Shown in pieces: positions 44,046 through 53,690 of a stretch of 64,000 bases of DNA; the stretch's first letter is position 1, and the number at the start of each line of letters is the position of its first letter. Origin of the DNA: an uncultured Erythrobacter sp. (GTDB lineage: Bacteria > Pseudomonadota > Alphaproteobacteria > Sphingomonadales > Sphingomonadaceae); NCBI GenBank assembly GCA_947501215.1, contig CANMUS010000001.1, positions 788,290-852,289 on the forward strand. Reading direction: 5' to 3'. Below the pieces are notes generated by a model that saw nothing but the letters and a program-made list of their open reading frames with translations, was not told the origin of the DNA and made no database searches. Both the position numbers and the translations under genes were made by a program.

Positions 44046-46558
44046 AGCGTGCGTTCACGCTCCTCGACCTCGAACACCTCGAGTTGGTCGCCAGCCTGGA
44101 TGTCGTTGGTATCGGCAAGCACAACACCGCATTCGAGACCGGCGCGGACTTCGTCCACGTCGTCCTTGAAGCGGCGGAGCGAGGCGATGGTCGTGGCCGA
44201 GACGATGACATCGTCGCGCGTGAGGCGTGCGTGCAGCCCCTTGCGGATGACGCCCTCTTCGACCAGCAGACCGGCCGCCTTGTCCTTCTTGCCCGAGCGG
44301 AACACTTCCTTGACCGCGGCACGGCCGACGACGTTCTCGATCCGCTCCGGACCAAGCTCGCCTGCCATCTCCTTCGCGATTTCCTCGGTCAGGTGGTAGA
44401 TGACGTCGTAATACTTCATCTCCACGCCGTCGCGCTTCACCAGCTCGCGGGCCTTGGCGTTCGGACGCACGTTGAAGCCGATGATCGGCGCATTGGACGC
44501 TGCTGCCAGCTGGACGTCGCTCTCGGTGATCGCACCCACGCCTGCATGCAGCACGCGAACCTTGATGAGGTCGTTGCCGAGATTGTGCAGCGCGGTCGTG
44601 ATCGCCTCGACCGAACCCTGCACATCGGCTTTCACCAGCACGGGGAATTCGACAAGGTTCGATGCGAGGTTGTTGAACATCGTATCGAAGCTGGTCGGGG
44701 CGAGCGCGGTGCGCTTCTCGGTCGCCTTTTCCTGACGATATTCGGCCACTTCGCGAGCCCGCTGTTCGTTCTCAACCACAGTCAGCACATCGCCTGCGCT
44801 CGGCACGCCGCCGAGGCCAAGGACCTCGACCGGCATCGAGGGCCCGGCCTTCTTAATCTGCTTGCCATGATCGTCGACGATCGCGCGGACACGGCCGCTC
44901 TGCGTCCCGACGACGAAGGTGTTACCACGCTCCAGCGTGCCGCGCGTGATGAGCACGGTCGCTACGGGGCCACGGCCCTTGTCCAGCTGAGCCTCGATCA
45001 CGGTCGCCTCGGCCATGCGGTCGGGGCGGGCCTTCAGTTCGAGCAGTTCGGCCTGCAGTGCGATCTTTTCAAGCAGTTCGTCCAGTCCGGTCTTCTCCTT
45101 GGCGGAGATTTCCACGTCCTGCACATCGCCCGACATCTTCTCCACGATGACCTCGTGTTCGAGCAGGCGGTTGCGGATGTTGTCCGGATTGGCCTCCGGC
45201 TTGTCCATCTTGTTGATCGCCACGATCATCGGGACGCCGGCGGCCTTGGTGTGATTGATGGCCTCGATCGTCTGCGGCATGATGCCGTCGTCGGCAGCCA
45301 CGACCAGCACCACGATGTCGGTCACATTGGCACCGCGCTGGCGCATTTCGGTGAAGGCTGCGTGGCCCGGCGTGTCGAGGAAGGTTACGGCATCGCCGCC
45401 CTTCGTCTTCACCTGGTAGCTGCCGATATGCTGGGTGATGCCGCCGGCTTCGCCCTTCACGACATTTGCGCCGCGAAGCGCGTCGAGCAGGCTGGTCTTG
45501 CCGTGGTCGACATGGCCCATGATGGTGACGACCGGCGGACGCGGCTTCAGCGTCTCTTCCGGATCGACGTCCTCTTCGGCCTGAATGTCGACGTCGGCCT
45601 CGGAGACCTTCTCGATATTGTGACCGAACTGCTCGACCAGCAATTCCGCCGTATCTTGGTCGATCGTCTGGTTGACGGTGACCATCATGTCGAGATTGAA
45701 GAGCTCCTTCACCAGATCGGCGCCCTTTTCGCCCATGCGCTTGGCGAGTTCGCCGACGGTAATCGCCTCGGGGACCACCACGTCGCGAACCTGCTTCTCG
45801 CGCGGCTTGTTGGAGCCGCCGCCCTGCATGCGGCGCTCCTTTTCGCGCGCACGCTTGAGCGCGGCGAGGCTGCGGGCGCGGCGGCCTTCGTCCTCGTTGA
45901 GCGCTTTCTTGACGGTGAGCTTGCCGGAGCGACGCTTGTCAGGCGTTTCCGCGCTGCGAGCAGGCTTGTCGTCCTTCTTTTTGCGCTCGGGTTTCTTGAT
46001 TTCCGGGCGTTTGACGGGTGTGAATTTGCGCGGCGCAGGCGCGGGCGTGCCGCCCTCGGCGGGTGCCGCCTCTGCCTCGGCGGCCGCTTCCTCGGCTGGC
46101 GCGTCCTTCGGTGCCTTGGCCTCTTCCTTCGCCTTCTTCGCGGCTTCAGCCTCGGCCTTCTTGTTGTCTTCGGCGCGCTGCTTTTCTACCTCGGCAGCCT
46201 GCTTGGCTTCCTGGTCTTCGCGCTTGCGGGCCTCTTCGGCCAGACGCAGGCGCTCTTCCTCGGCCTCGCGCTGGAGGCGCGCGACGCGTTCCTGCGGCGT
46301 TTCGCCGGCCGGGGCTTTCTTGGGCGCAGGCTTCTTCGCTGCCGGGGCAGGCGCGGGAGCCGGTGCAGGCGCAGGCGCGGGGGCGGGAGCCGCCTCGGGC
46401 GCCGGGGTTTCGCCCGGTTTCACGAGCTTGCGGCGGCGCTTGACCTCGACCGCCACCTTGTTGGTGCGGCCGTGGCTGAAGGTCTGCTTGACCTCGCCCG
46501 GTTGCGCACCCTTCAGGGTCAGCGGTTTACGGGCCGGTTTCTTGTCGTCGTCGCTCAT
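44042..46558 (-). CDS. infB: Translation initiation factor IF-2
   Basis: An 838-residue IF-2. The N-terminal third is the variable alanine/proline/lysine-rich region ([15 protein letters not shown] repeats followed by a charged coiled region), then the IF2 N-domain and the GTPase with G1 [17 protein letters not shown]3 [10 protein letters not shown] and G4 [10 protein letters not shown], and the C-terminal fMet-tRNA-binding domains. The family usual length with an alphaproteobacterial extension. Confidence 0.97.
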   Translation of the reverse strand: MSDDDKKPARKPLTLKGAQPGEVKQTFSHGRTNKVAVEVKRRRKLVKPGETPAPEAAPAPAPAPAPAPAPAPAAKKPAPKKAPAGETPQERVARLQREAEEERLRLAEEARKREDQEAKQAAEVEKQRAEDNKKAEAEAAKKAKEEAKAPKDAPAEEAAAEAEAAPAEGGTPAPAPRKFTPVKRPEIKKPERKKKDDKPARSAETPDKRRSGKLTVKKALNEDEGRRARSLAALKRAREKERRMQGGGSNKPREKQVRDVVVPEAITVGELAKRMGEKGADLVKELFNLDMMVTVNQTIDQDTAELLVEQFGHNIEKVSEADVDIQAEEDVDPEETLKPRPPVVTIMGHVDHGKTSLLDALRGANVVKGEAGGITQHIGSYQVKTKGGDAVTFLDTPGHAAFTEMRQRGANVTDIVVLVVAADDGIMPQTIEAINHTKAAGVPMIVAINKMDKPEANPDNIRNRLLEHEVIVEKMSGDVQDVEISAKEKTGLDELLEKIALQAELLELKARPDRMAEATVIEAQLDKGRGPVATVLITRGTLERGNTFVVGTQSGRVRAIVDDHGKQIKKAGPSMPVEVLGLGGVPSAGDVLTVVENEQRAREVAEYRQEKATEKRTALAPTSFDTMFNNLASNLVEFPVLVKADVQGSVEAITTALHNLGNDLIKVRVLHAGVGAITESDVQLAAASNAPIIGFNVRPNAKARELVKRDGVEMKYYDVIYHLTEEIAKEMAGELGPERIENVVGRAAVKEVFRSGKKDKAAGLLVEEGVIRKGLHARLTRDDVIVSATTIASLRRFKDDVDEVRAGLECGVVLADTNDIQAGDQLEVFEVEERERTL

Positions 46559-46617
46559 TCTTGCTCGTTTCTCTTCGATCTAATCGTTCAATTCGTCATC
46601 CGGCGTGCGCAGCCCGG

Positions 46618-47337
46618 TCAGGCCTCGGCGCGCCTGTATTCGGCGGGCACATCGTGCCCCATGTAAAGCATGAGGCGCACAAGGGGCTTGAGCACTCGCG
46701 CGGCCGCAGCATCATCGGCCAGCGCCAGATGGACGACATTGTCGCGGCCCAATGCCACAGACAATGCGTCGCGGTCCAGTGTCAGGATCAGCCCCCGCTT
46801 CCCCGAACCTTCCATAGCGCGCCCTACGCGCCAGGCCTGGTCCAGCTTCTTGCGCCCGTCCTCGCTCGCGTCGCTGGCGTGACACAGCAGCGCCACGCCC
46901 CCCGCCCGCGCCGTCTCGGCGATGCGTTGGGTGCCCAACATAAGGTGCCCGACGCGCATTTCGAGGCCCAGCCGGTCGAGGACGACGCGGGTCAGCGCAT
47001 CTTCGACCATTTGCGGCAGCTCTTCGGGGATCTCGAGGTCGCCGGTCTTGAACGCGCGCGACAGTCCGGCCTTCAGCTTGCCGTTGCCTTGCGCGGCCTC
47101 GATCGCCGCGCGTTCGCTGCATACCCAGGCCCCGCGTCCGGGCGCCTTCTCCTGCGCATCGGGCAGGACGAGGCCGGAAGGGGAGACCGCCAGCCGCAGC
47201 AGTGAGGCGCGCGGCTGGGTCTCGCCGGTCAGGATGCAACGGCGTTCCGGACAGGTCCTACCGGGCTCGGAAGCGTTCCGTGCCTTGGGCGTGTCGGCGA
47301 TGTCGGACGTCAGGCGCTCATTGGGTGGAGTCCGCAT
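46618..47337 (-). CDS. YlxR (DUF448) / L7Ae-like RNA-binding protein
   Basis: A 239-residue protein fusing an N-terminal YlxR domain (CPERRCILTGETQPRASLLR, GRGAWVC) to a C-terminal L7Ae/L30e-like domain (VGHLMLGTQRIAETARAGGVA). The YlxR-type protein is a nucleoid or RNA-binding regulator in some bacteria. Its start lies 20 bases inside nusA. Position between nusA and infB is conserved. Confidence 0.88.
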   Translation of the reverse strand: MRTPPNERLTSDIADTPKARNASEPGRTCPERRCILTGETQPRASLLRLAVSPSGLVLPDAQEKAPGRGAWVCSERAAIEAAQGNGKLKAGLSRAFKTGDLEIPEELPQMVEDALTRVVLDRLGLEMRVGHLMLGTQRIAETARAGGVALLCHASDASEDGRKKLDQAWRVGRAMEGSGKRGLILTLDRDALSVALGRDNVVHLALADDAAAARVLKPLVRLMLYMGHDVPAEYRRAEA

Positions 47338-48982
47338 CGGCGGCCTCCTGGGTTGCGGTGTCCTCGACAGGAGCCTCTGCAGGTTCCTCGTCCTCGAACC
47401 AGTGCGCGCGGGCAGCCATGATGATCTCGTTGCCCTGCTCTTCGTTCAGGCCATACTCGCCCAGCACGCCGCCCTTGTCCTGCTCGCGCTGCGGACGGTC
47501 GCGCCGCATCGGCGGGCCATCGGCATTATTGCGGCGACGCGGAGCTTCGCGCTTCTTCTGGATGAGTTCGTCCGTGGCGAGATCCGCCAGATCGTCGAGC
47601 GTCTTGATGCCCGCCTTACCCAGCGTGACAAGCATGGCCTCGGTCAGGTGCGGCAGCTCGGCAAGATCGTCCTCGACGCCCAGCTCGCGGCGCGTTTCGC
47701 GGTGCGCGGCTTCCTGGCGCTCGATCGCTTCCTGAGCGCGGCTCTGAAGTTCCTCGGCGAGGTCTTCGTCGAAGCCCTCGATCGAGGCAAGTTCCTCGAG
47801 TTCCACATAAGCAACTTCCTCGAGCTCGACGAAGCCTTCGGCGACGAGCAGCTGCGAGAGCGTTTCGTCGACGTCGAGTTCTTCCTCGAACATCTTGGAG
47901 CGCTCGGCGAATTCCTTGCTGCGCTTCTCCGAGGCTTCTTCCTCGGTCATGATGTCGATCTGGTTGCCGGTCAGCTGGCTGGCGAGACGCACGTTCTGGC
48001 CGCGGCGGCCGATGGCGAGCGACAGCTGGTCATCGGGTACGACGACCTCGATGCGGCCCTCTTCCTCGTCCAGCACGACGCGGCTGACGGTGGCCGGCTG
48101 CAGTGCATTGACGATGAAGGTCGCACCGTCTTCGGACCAAGGGATGATGTCGATCTTTTCGCCCTGCAGTTCCTGCACGACGGCTTGGACGCGGCTGCCT
48201 TTCATGCCGACGCACGCGCCGACCGGGTCGATGCTGCTGTCGTGGCTGATGACGCCGATCTTCGCGCGGCTGCCCGGGTCTCGGGCGGCGGCCTTGATCT
48301 CGATGATGCCATCGTAGATTTCGGGCACTTCCTGCGCGAACAGCTTGCGCATGAAATCGGGATGCGCGCGGCTGAGGAAGATCTGCGGGCCGCGATTGTT
48401 ACGCTCCACCTTGGTAATCAGCGCGCGGACACGCTCGCCGACACGGGCGGCTTCGCGCGGGATCTGCTGGTCGCGGCGAATGACGCCCTCGGCGCGGCCG
48501 AGGTTCACGATGACGTGGCCGAATTCGACCGACTTGATCACGCCGGTGATGACTTCGCCGGCGCGGTCCTTGAATTCCTCGAACTGGCGCTCGCGCTCGG
48601 CATCGCGGACCTTCTGGAAGATCACCTGCTTGGCGCTCTGCGCGTCGATGCGGCCGAGATCGACCGGCGGCAGCGGATCGACGATGAAGTCGCCGATCTT
48701 GGCATCGTCCTGCAGCTTCTGCGCGGCCTTCAGATCGACCTGCTTGAAGTAGTCCTCGACCTCTTCGACCACCTCGACGACGCGCCACAGGCGCAGATCG
48801 CCGGTCTGCGGATCGAGCTTGGCGCGAATGTCGTTTTCCGCGCCGTAGCGGTTGCGGGCGGACTTCTGGATCGCCTCTTCCATCGCTTCGATCACGATGG
48901 CCTTGTCGATCATCTTTTCCGATGCGACCGCATTGGCGATCGCGAGGAGTTCAGCCTTGTTGGCGGAAATGGCACTGGCCAT
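47318..48982 (-). CDS. nusA: Transcription termination/antitermination factor NusA
   Basis: A 554-residue NusA: N-terminal RNA-polymerase-binding domain ([18 protein letters not shown]), S1 domain, two KH domains ([36 protein letters not shown]) and an acidic C-terminal helix-hairpin-helix part ([16 protein letters not shown]). Overlaps ylxR by 20 bases and follows rimP directly, sharing one base with its stop. Confidence 0.97.
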   Translation of the reverse strand: MASAISANKAELLAIANAVASEKMIDKAIVIEAMEEAIQKSARNRYGAENDIRAKLDPQTGDLRLWRVVEVVEEVEDYFKQVDLKAAQKLQDDAKIGDFIVDPLPPVDLGRIDAQSAKQVIFQKVRDAERERQFEEFKDRAGEVITGVIKSVEFGHVIVNLGRAEGVIRRDQQIPREAARVGERVRALITKVERNNRGPQIFLSRAHPDFMRKLFAQEVPEIYDGIIEIKAAARDPGSRAKIGVISHDSSIDPVGACVGMKGSRVQAVVQELQGEKIDIIPWSEDGATFIVNALQPATVSRVVLDEEEGRIEVVVPDDQLSLAIGRRGQNVRLASQLTGNQIDIMTEEEASEKRSKEFAERSKMFEEELDVDETLSQLLVAEGFVELEEVAYVELEELASIEGFDEDLAEELQSRAQEAIERQEAAHRETRRELGVEDDLAELPHLTEAMLVTLGKAGIKTLDDLADLATDELIQKKREAPRRRNNADGPPMRRDRPQREQDKGGVLGEYGLNEEQGNEIIMAARAHWFEDEEPAEAPVEDTATQEAADADSTQ

Positions 48983-49548
48983 CAGTCGTCTGCCTTTTCT
49001 TCTTCAGTTTCGACGATTTCGTCGGCACCGCTCGTATCGAGCGGCTGGGTGGCGGCAATCAGTTCGTCGGTCAAGACGAGCTTCGCCGAATGAATGAGAT
49101 TGCGGGGGAAGCTGACCTCGCCCGCCTTGTAGTCCTCGATGACCACCATGTCGCCGTCCAGGCCCCGGAGCTCGCCCTTGAGGTTGCGATGCCCGTGGAC
49201 TTTCTCGGTCAGCGATATTTTCGCCTCGTGCCCCGCCCAGTTCGCAAAATCCTTCGCGCGGGTCAGCGGACGGTCGATGCCGGGGCTGGAGACTTCGAGA
49301 TGGTAGGCGCCCGGAACGAGGACCGTACCCTCTTCCTCGAGCGCATCGAGCCGGTCGGAGACGCGACGCGAAAGGGCGGCGCATTGTTCAATCACCAGCT
49401 GCCCAGTCTCCGGGTCTTCCGCCATGATCTGCAGGGCCTGCCCGCCATCGCCGGCTTCCGACGGCATCATCTTCACGCGCACGAGCTCGAATCCCAGGGC
49501 CTCGGCCTCGGGTTCGATCACTTCTGTCAGTCGCGCGATATCAGCCAT
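48982..49548 (-). CDS. rimP: Ribosome maturation factor RimP
   Basis: A 188-residue RimP for 30S assembly, with GFELVRVKMMPSEAGDG, YHLEVSSPGIDRPLTRAKDF and a C-terminal SH3-like domain (GHRNLKGELRGLDGDMVVIE). First gene of the rimP-nusA-ylxR-infB operon; the promoter should be in the 180-base gap above 49548. The C-terminal 25 residues are an acidic extension. Confidence 0.95.
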   Translation of the reverse strand: MADIARLTEVIEPEAEALGFELVRVKMMPSEAGDGGQALQIMAEDPETGQLVIEQCAALSRRVSDRLDALEEEGTVLVPGAYHLEVSSPGIDRPLTRAKDFANWAGHEAKISLTEKVHGHRNLKGELRGLDGDMVVIEDYKAGEVSFPRNLIHSAKLVLTDELIAATQPLDTSGADEIVETEEEKADD

Positions 49549-49727
49549 CTGGTCTCCGGTACGATAGACATTGCGGCAACGACCTTTGGTGCCGGCCCCT
49601 CGCGGCGCCAGCCCGTCAGTGTCGCGACAATGTCGGGATGACGGCCATTTAGGTCGTCAGATACCGAAAAGCAATATGAGTCTTTGCCGAATGCCGAAAT
49701 CGCTCCAGCCTAGGCGGCCCCCGTAGC

Positions 49728-50030
49728 CTAGCAGTAGCGATCCACCTGCCGCTGCAATTCGTCGATCCGTGCGGAATCGGCTTCCGTCGTGCCGTTTGCG
49801 ACCGACCGATCCCACAACTCCTGCGACAGACGCGAGTATTCCGCGCACTGCATGGCATCGATCTCGGCCTTTTTTTCGGCCATGTGTTCATTGATCGACT
49901 GCCCACCAAGAGCGTCCATCTCCTGGTCCATGTAAGCGTTCGCATTGCGCGGCGCGGAGACCGAAAAGGCAACCCAGCCTGCGATGACGGCGGTGCCGAC
50001 CAGCGAAAGTCCGGCTTTTACGATGTCCAT
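49728..50030 (-). CDS. Small membrane protein of unknown function
   Basis: A 100-residue protein with one hydrophobic N-terminal helix (VKAGLSLVGTAVIAGWVAFSV) followed by a polar, helix-forming domain and a C-terminal cysteine. Start ATG 50030; an in-frame upstream start would add five residues. I do not recognise the family. It lies between the nusA operon and pspF on the same strand as pspF. Confidence 0.6.
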   Translation of the reverse strand: MDIVKAGLSLVGTAVIAGWVAFSVSAPRNANAYMDQEMDALGGQSINEHMAEKKAEIDAMQCAEYSRLSQELWDRSVANGTTEADSARIDELQRQVDRYC

Positions 50031-50085
50031 GATCAATACCCCCAATGACGACGCAGTATTTGACCAGATGGCGGTAAATAATCCG

Positions 50086-51120
50086 CTAATCGGCTTCCTG
50101 CATCAGGCCATGCTTTTTGATGCAGTGTCTCAGCTGGTCGTAGCTTAAGCCGAGCGCTTTTGCGGTTTGACGCTGGTTCCAGCGGTGCTTGCCGAGCGCA
50201 TGCTCGACAATCGCCTTTTCATGATCGTCCACCGCAGTGCGCAAGTCATCGATATGCTCGAAATCCGCACCGGCACCCTGCGCCGCATTCGCTCCGGCAG
50301 CGGCAGGGGCATCCTGAGGCGGGCGCTTGACGGGCGAGACCGGCTTCCACGGGCTGTCGAAGGGATCGAACTGCGCATGGCCGATCGGTTCGTGCCAATC
50401 GTCCCAGCGATAGACCGCGCGCTCCACGACATTGCGCAGCTCGCGCACATTGCCCGGCCAGTCGTGCGCCACCATCTGCTCCGTCACATGCGAAGCAAAG
50501 CCCGGCCAGCCCTCCCAGCCGAGCTCTGCGGCCATGCGGCGGCCGAAGTAATCCGCCAGCACCTCGACGTCGCCCTCGCGCACGCGGAGCGGCGGCAGGG
50601 TAATCACCTCGAAGCTCAGCCGGTCGAGCAAGTCGGCCCGGAATTCGCCCCGCGCGGCCTTGTCGGGCAGGTCCTCATTGGTCGCCGCGACAATCCTGAC
50701 ATCCACGCGGGCCGGGCGGCTCGACCCGATGCGCGTGACCTCGCCATATTCGACGGCGCGCAGCAGGCGTTCCTGTGCGCCCATAGACAGCGTGCCCAGT
50801 TCGTCGAGAAACAGCGTGCCTTTATCGGCTTCCTCGAACCTGCCGACGCGTTGCTTGGTAGCACCGGTGAAGGCTCCTGCCTCGTGACCAAACAGCTCGG
50901 CTTCGATGAGCGTTTCCGGCAAGGCGGCGCAGTTCATGGTGACGAGCGGTTCGTCCCAGCGGGTGGAGAGGCGGTGCAGGCGTTCGGCGATCAATTCCTT
51001 GCCCGTACCGCGCTCGCCGATGACGAGCACCGGCCTGCGCATCGGCGCTGCGCGACTGGCGCGCTCGACTGCGTCGAGGAAGGCGCCGGACTGGCCGATG
51101 AACTGGTTTTCCCGCTCCAT
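50086..51120 (-). CDS. pspF: Sigma-54-dependent activator PspF
   Basis: A 344-residue bacterial enhancer-binding protein without a receiver domain, as PspF. Walker A VIGERGTGKELIAERLH (residues about 31-48), the sigma-54 contact loop GAFTGA, Walker B TLFLDEL, arginine finger region FRADLLDRLSFEVI, and a C-terminal Fis-type helix-turn-helix (NQRQTAKALGLSYDQLRHCI). It should be inhibited by PspA and switch on the divergent psp operon. An Ala/Pro/Gly-rich linker separates the AAA+ and HTH domains. ATG 51120 chosen by family alignment. Confidence 0.95.
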   Translation of the reverse strand: MERENQFIGQSGAFLDAVERASRAAPMRRPVLVIGERGTGKELIAERLHRLSTRWDEPLVTMNCAALPETLIEAELFGHEAGAFTGATKQRVGRFEEADKGTLFLDELGTLSMGAQERLLRAVEYGEVTRIGSSRPARVDVRIVAATNEDLPDKAARGEFRADLLDRLSFEVITLPPLRVREGDVEVLADYFGRRMAAELGWEGWPGFASHVTEQMVAHDWPGNVRELRNVVERAVYRWDDWHEPIGHAQFDPFDSPWKPVSPVKRPPQDAPAAAGANAAQGAGADFEHIDDLRTAVDDHEKAIVEHALGKHRWNQRQTAKALGLSYDQLRHCIKKHGLMQEAD

Positions 51121-51219
51121 GGCCAAGATATAGGAAATTACACCAAGGCTTGGCAATTAAAACCAACATGATGCTCGCAAAACGGTGAAAAACCCCAGAT
51201 CTCCAGCCACTTTCGCGTT

Positions 51220-51236
51220 TTGGCACGGCCCTTGCT
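51220..51236 (+). promoter_or_regulatory. Sigma-54 promoter of the psp operon
   Basis: TTGGCACGGCCCTTGCT matches the -24/-12 consensus TGGCACG-N4-TTGC exactly. GG is at 51222-51223 and GC at 51234-51235. It points toward the psp genes, with divergent pspF about 100 bases upstream, where PspF enhancer sites would lie. Confidence 0.92.
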
Positions 51237-51302
51237 CAATATATCACAACAGCAATTTCGGTCCCCGGATCAGCTGGACGACCCCAAGGGAGGCACACCG
51301 CC

Positions 51303-51455
51303 ATGTTCGATCGCAGCTTCTTCCGCACCCAATTGGGCCAGGCAGCGCTCGCCAGCATCGTCGCCATGTCGGCATTCGTAATGCTCAGCTCGCATATCAC
51401 GGTCACGACGCCGGTCGCGGCGATCGCAACCTACGAGCAGGTCGAGATCGCATGA
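51303..51455 (+). CDS. 50-residue membrane peptide at the head of the psp operon
   Basis: First gene after the sigma-54 promoter, too short for usual gene calls. It begins MFDRSFFRTQLGQAALASIV, has one hydrophobic helix (about residues 13-30) and a short polar tail ending VEIA. GGGAGG lies nine bases before the ATG, the best ribosome binding site in the operon. Its stop overlaps an ATG (ATGA) that opens the frame running into pspA. I know no described Psp component of this kind. Confidence 0.7.
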   Translation: MFDRSFFRTQLGQAALASIVAMSAFVMLSSHITVTTPVAAIATYEQVEIA

Positions 51456-51661
51456 CCCTGCCGCCCGACCACGATCCCCTTGGCCCGGAGCGCAACTCCC
51501 CCGACAGTCCCCAAGACGCTCCGGGCCGCCCCCGCACGAATTTGTCGCGGCTCGAGGAAGAGGTAGAACGGCTGCGCCGCTCGCCCACCCCGACTCGCGA
51601 AGGCGGACGCGCCAAGGATTCCCGGTTCGGATCGGACTTTTTTTCCACTGGAGCACCATTG

Positions 51662-52351
51662 ATGGGCATTTTCAGCCGCACCCGCGATATCATCGCCGCC
51701 AATTTCAACGACATGCTGGACAAGGCAGACGACCCCCAGAAGATGATCCGCATGATCATCCTCGAGATGGAGGAAACGCTGGTCGAAGTCCGTGCGAGTG
51801 CCGCGCGCACCATCGCCGACCAGAAGGAAATGCATCGCCACACGGTCAAGCTGGACAAGCTGCAGGCCGACTGGGGCGAGAAGGCCCAGCTGGCCCTGTC
51901 GAAGGATCGCGAAGATCTCGCCCGCGCCGCTCTGGTAGAGCGCAAGAAGGCATCGGACATGTCCGACCAGCTGAAGCAGGAAATTGCGGTGCTCGACGAT
52001 GCCCTGCGCGCCTATGAGCAGGACATTCAGAAACTGCAGAACCGCCTGCGCGAAGCGCGCAGCCGCCAGACCGCCATCGCGGCCCGGCTGGAAAGCGCGG
52101 AGAACCGCGTCAAGTTGCGCAGCCTGATGACCAACGAGCGGGTGGACGATGCGCTGAGCCGCTTCGACCAGCTCGAACGCCGCGTCGATTACGCCGAAGG
52201 GCGTGCCGATGCACTGCAGATTGCCGATGGCAACAACAGCCCGAACCTCGCGGACGAAATCGCCGCGCTGGAAGGGGCCGATGCCATCGACGACGAACTC
52301 GAACAGATGAAAAAGGCGCTGGGTAAAGGCAGCGATCCGAAGGAGGACTGA
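51662..52351 (+). CDS. pspA: Phage shock protein A
   Basis: A 229-residue PspA/IM30 membrane-stabilising and PspF-inhibiting protein. The start ATG 51662 gives the amphipathic N-terminal helix MGIFSRTRDIIAANFNDMLD that PspA needs free at its N-terminus, then a long coiled coil (ADDPQKMIRMIILEMEETLV). The frame is open upstream to an ATG at 51452, which overlaps the preceding peptide stop, so a form with 70 extra charged, proline-rich residues is possible. Followed three bases later by pspB. Confidence 0.93.
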   Translation: MGIFSRTRDIIAANFNDMLDKADDPQKMIRMIILEMEETLVEVRASAARTIADQKEMHRHTVKLDKLQADWGEKAQLALSKDREDLARAALVERKKASDMSDQLKQEIAVLDDALRAYEQDIQKLQNRLREARSRQTAIAARLESAENRVKLRSLMTNERVDDALSRFDQLERRVDYAEGRADALQIADGNNSPNLADEIAALEGADAIDDELEQMKKALGKGSDPKED

Positions 52352-52354
52352 TCA

Positions 52355-52651
52355 ATGGACGAAATATTTGCAATCGTGGCGATCTTCATCGCCCTGCCGT
52401 GGATCGTCCTTCACTACATCACAAAGTGGAAGACCTCCGCTACCATCACCACCGACGACGAAGCCTTGCTGGAGGAACTCTACAGCCTCGCCAAGCGGCT
52501 CGACGACCGGATGGACACGGTCGAGCGCCTGGTCGCCAGCGACAATCCCGACTTCAAGCCGGCCCGCCTCGTGCATGACAGCGAAGTCGACAATCAGCAG
52601 CTGCGCGAACTCGAACAGCTGATGGCCGAGAAAAAAGGAGCATCCCAGTGA
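52355..52651 (+). CDS. pspB: Phage shock protein B
   Basis: A 98-residue inner-membrane PspB, with an N-terminal helix (EIFAIVAIFIALPWIVLHYI) and a cytosolic coiled coil (LYSLAKRLDDRMDTVERLVA). With PspC it senses envelope damage and relieves PspA inhibition of PspF. Longer than the 74-residue E. coli form by a C-terminal extension. Overlaps pspC by four bases. Confidence 0.9.
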   Translation: MDEIFAIVAIFIALPWIVLHYITKWKTSATITTDDEALLEELYSLAKRLDDRMDTVERLVASDNPDFKPARLVHDSEVDNQQLRELEQLMAEKKGASQ

Positions 52652-53022
52652 ACAGCCCCCGCACCACCCTCTATCGCGACAAGCAGAACGCGAAGTTCAT
52701 GGGCGTGCTGTCCGGCATCGCCGACTACACCGGGGTCAATGCCCTGTGGGTCCGACTGGGCTTCCTGATCCTGGCCATCAGCATGGGCTGGCCGATCCTT
52801 GCCTATTTCGCCGCCGGCATCCTGCTCAACAAGAAGCCGCCGCATCTCTACACCGATCAGGACGAGAGCAAATACTGGCAGCGCGTGCGGCAGAACCCGA
52901 AGCGCACGGCGCGCGAAATCCGCGCCAAGATGAAGGATGTCGATCGCCGCCTGGCCGAAGTCGAAACCTTTTACGTCAGCAGCAATCCGCGCCTCAACGC
53001 CGAAATCGAACGGCTTCGGTAA
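52648..53022 (+). CDS. pspC: Phage shock protein C
   Basis: A 124-residue PspC. The PspC domain (RDKQNAKFMGVLSGIADYTG, then the helix LGFLILAISMGWPILAYFAA) is followed by a cytosolic coiled tail (KDVDRRLAEVETFYVSSNPR, ending EIERLR) resembling the coiled coils of the small proteins downstream. GTG start overlapping the pspB stop (GTGA). Confidence 0.92.
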   Translation: MNSPRTTLYRDKQNAKFMGVLSGIADYTGVNALWVRLGFLILAISMGWPILAYFAAGILLNKKPPHLYTDQDESKYWQRVRQNPKRTAREIRAKMKDVDRRLAEVETFYVSSNPRLNAEIERLR

Positions 53023-53046
53023 GCACCAGACAACAGGGGAAGATTT

Positions 53047-53355
53047 ATGGAAGGCATTCTCGCACTCATGATCCCGCTGGCGCCCTTCATCATGGTCGTC
53101 GCCATCGTGTGGATTGCCAACCAGCGCAAGCTGGAGGAGAAGCGCCTCAACGCCACCGCCTCTCAGAGCGCCGAGGAAGCCGCTCGCCACGCGACCCAGG
53201 TCGCCGAGCTGGAGCAGCGCGTCCAGGTGCTGGAACGGATCGTGACCGACAAGGGCTACGACGTGGCCGCCCAGATCGAGGCGCTGCGCGACACTAAGAG
53301 CCATGAAGACGGCGCGGGCGTCCCGCTCGACATCAAGCGACAGGAGAAGGCGTGA
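53047..53355 (+). CDS. PspB-like small membrane coiled-coil protein, paralogue 1
   Basis: A 102-residue protein with one N-terminal transmembrane helix (LMIPLAPFIMVVAIVWIANQ), then a coiled coil with the shared signature VLERIVTDKGYDVAAQIEAL and a tail GVPLDIKRQEKA. AGGGGAAG precedes the ATG. First of six similar genes after pspC; topology predicts a cytosolic coiled coil, as in PspB. Function not known. Confidence 0.85.
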   Translation: MEGILALMIPLAPFIMVVAIVWIANQRKLEEKRLNATASQSAEEAARHATQVAELEQRVQVLERIVTDKGYDVAAQIEALRDTKSHEDGAGVPLDIKRQEKA

Positions 53356-53690
53356 TGGATTGGGGTGGACCGACCTTCGTAGTCCTGCTGGTCGCGATCA
53401 GCACCGTGGGCTGGCTCGTCAACAACTGGATCCGCGCCAAGCATGGCTATTCGCTCGAAGACGAATGGGGCGGCAAGACCGAGCGCGGCGATACCGTCGA
53501 AACGAAAGCGCTCAAGGCAGAGAACCGCCAGCTTCACGACAAGCTCGACGCCATGCAGGACCGCATGATCGTGCTCGAGAAGATCGTCACCGATCGCGGC
53601 TACTCGCTCCATGACGAGATCGAAGCGCTGCGCGACCGCGACGAAGGCACCGGTGTGCCGCTGTCGCTGAAGAAAGGGGAGAAAGCGTAA
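53355..53690 (+). CDS. PspB-like small membrane coiled-coil protein, paralogue 2
   Basis: A 111-residue protein with an N-terminal helix (FVVLLVAISTVGWLVNNWI), a linker HGYSLEDEWGG and a coiled coil with VLEKIVTDRGYSLHDEIEAL. The tail GVPLSLKKGEKA repeats that of paralogue 1 (GVPLDIKRQEKA), so these two are the closest pair. The ATG at 53355 shares a base with the upstream stop; a GTG at 53352 is also in frame. Confidence 0.83.
   Translation: MDWGGPTFVVLLVAISTVGWLVNNWIRAKHGYSLEDEWGGKTERGDTVETKALKAENRQLHDKLDAMQDRMIVLEKIVTDRGYSLHDEIEALRDRDEGTGVPLSLKKGEKA

Noticed and set aside
44084..46666. 860-codon open frame on the plus strand across infB
   Set aside because: Antisense shadow of infB; leucine/arginine/glycine-rich composition without motif.
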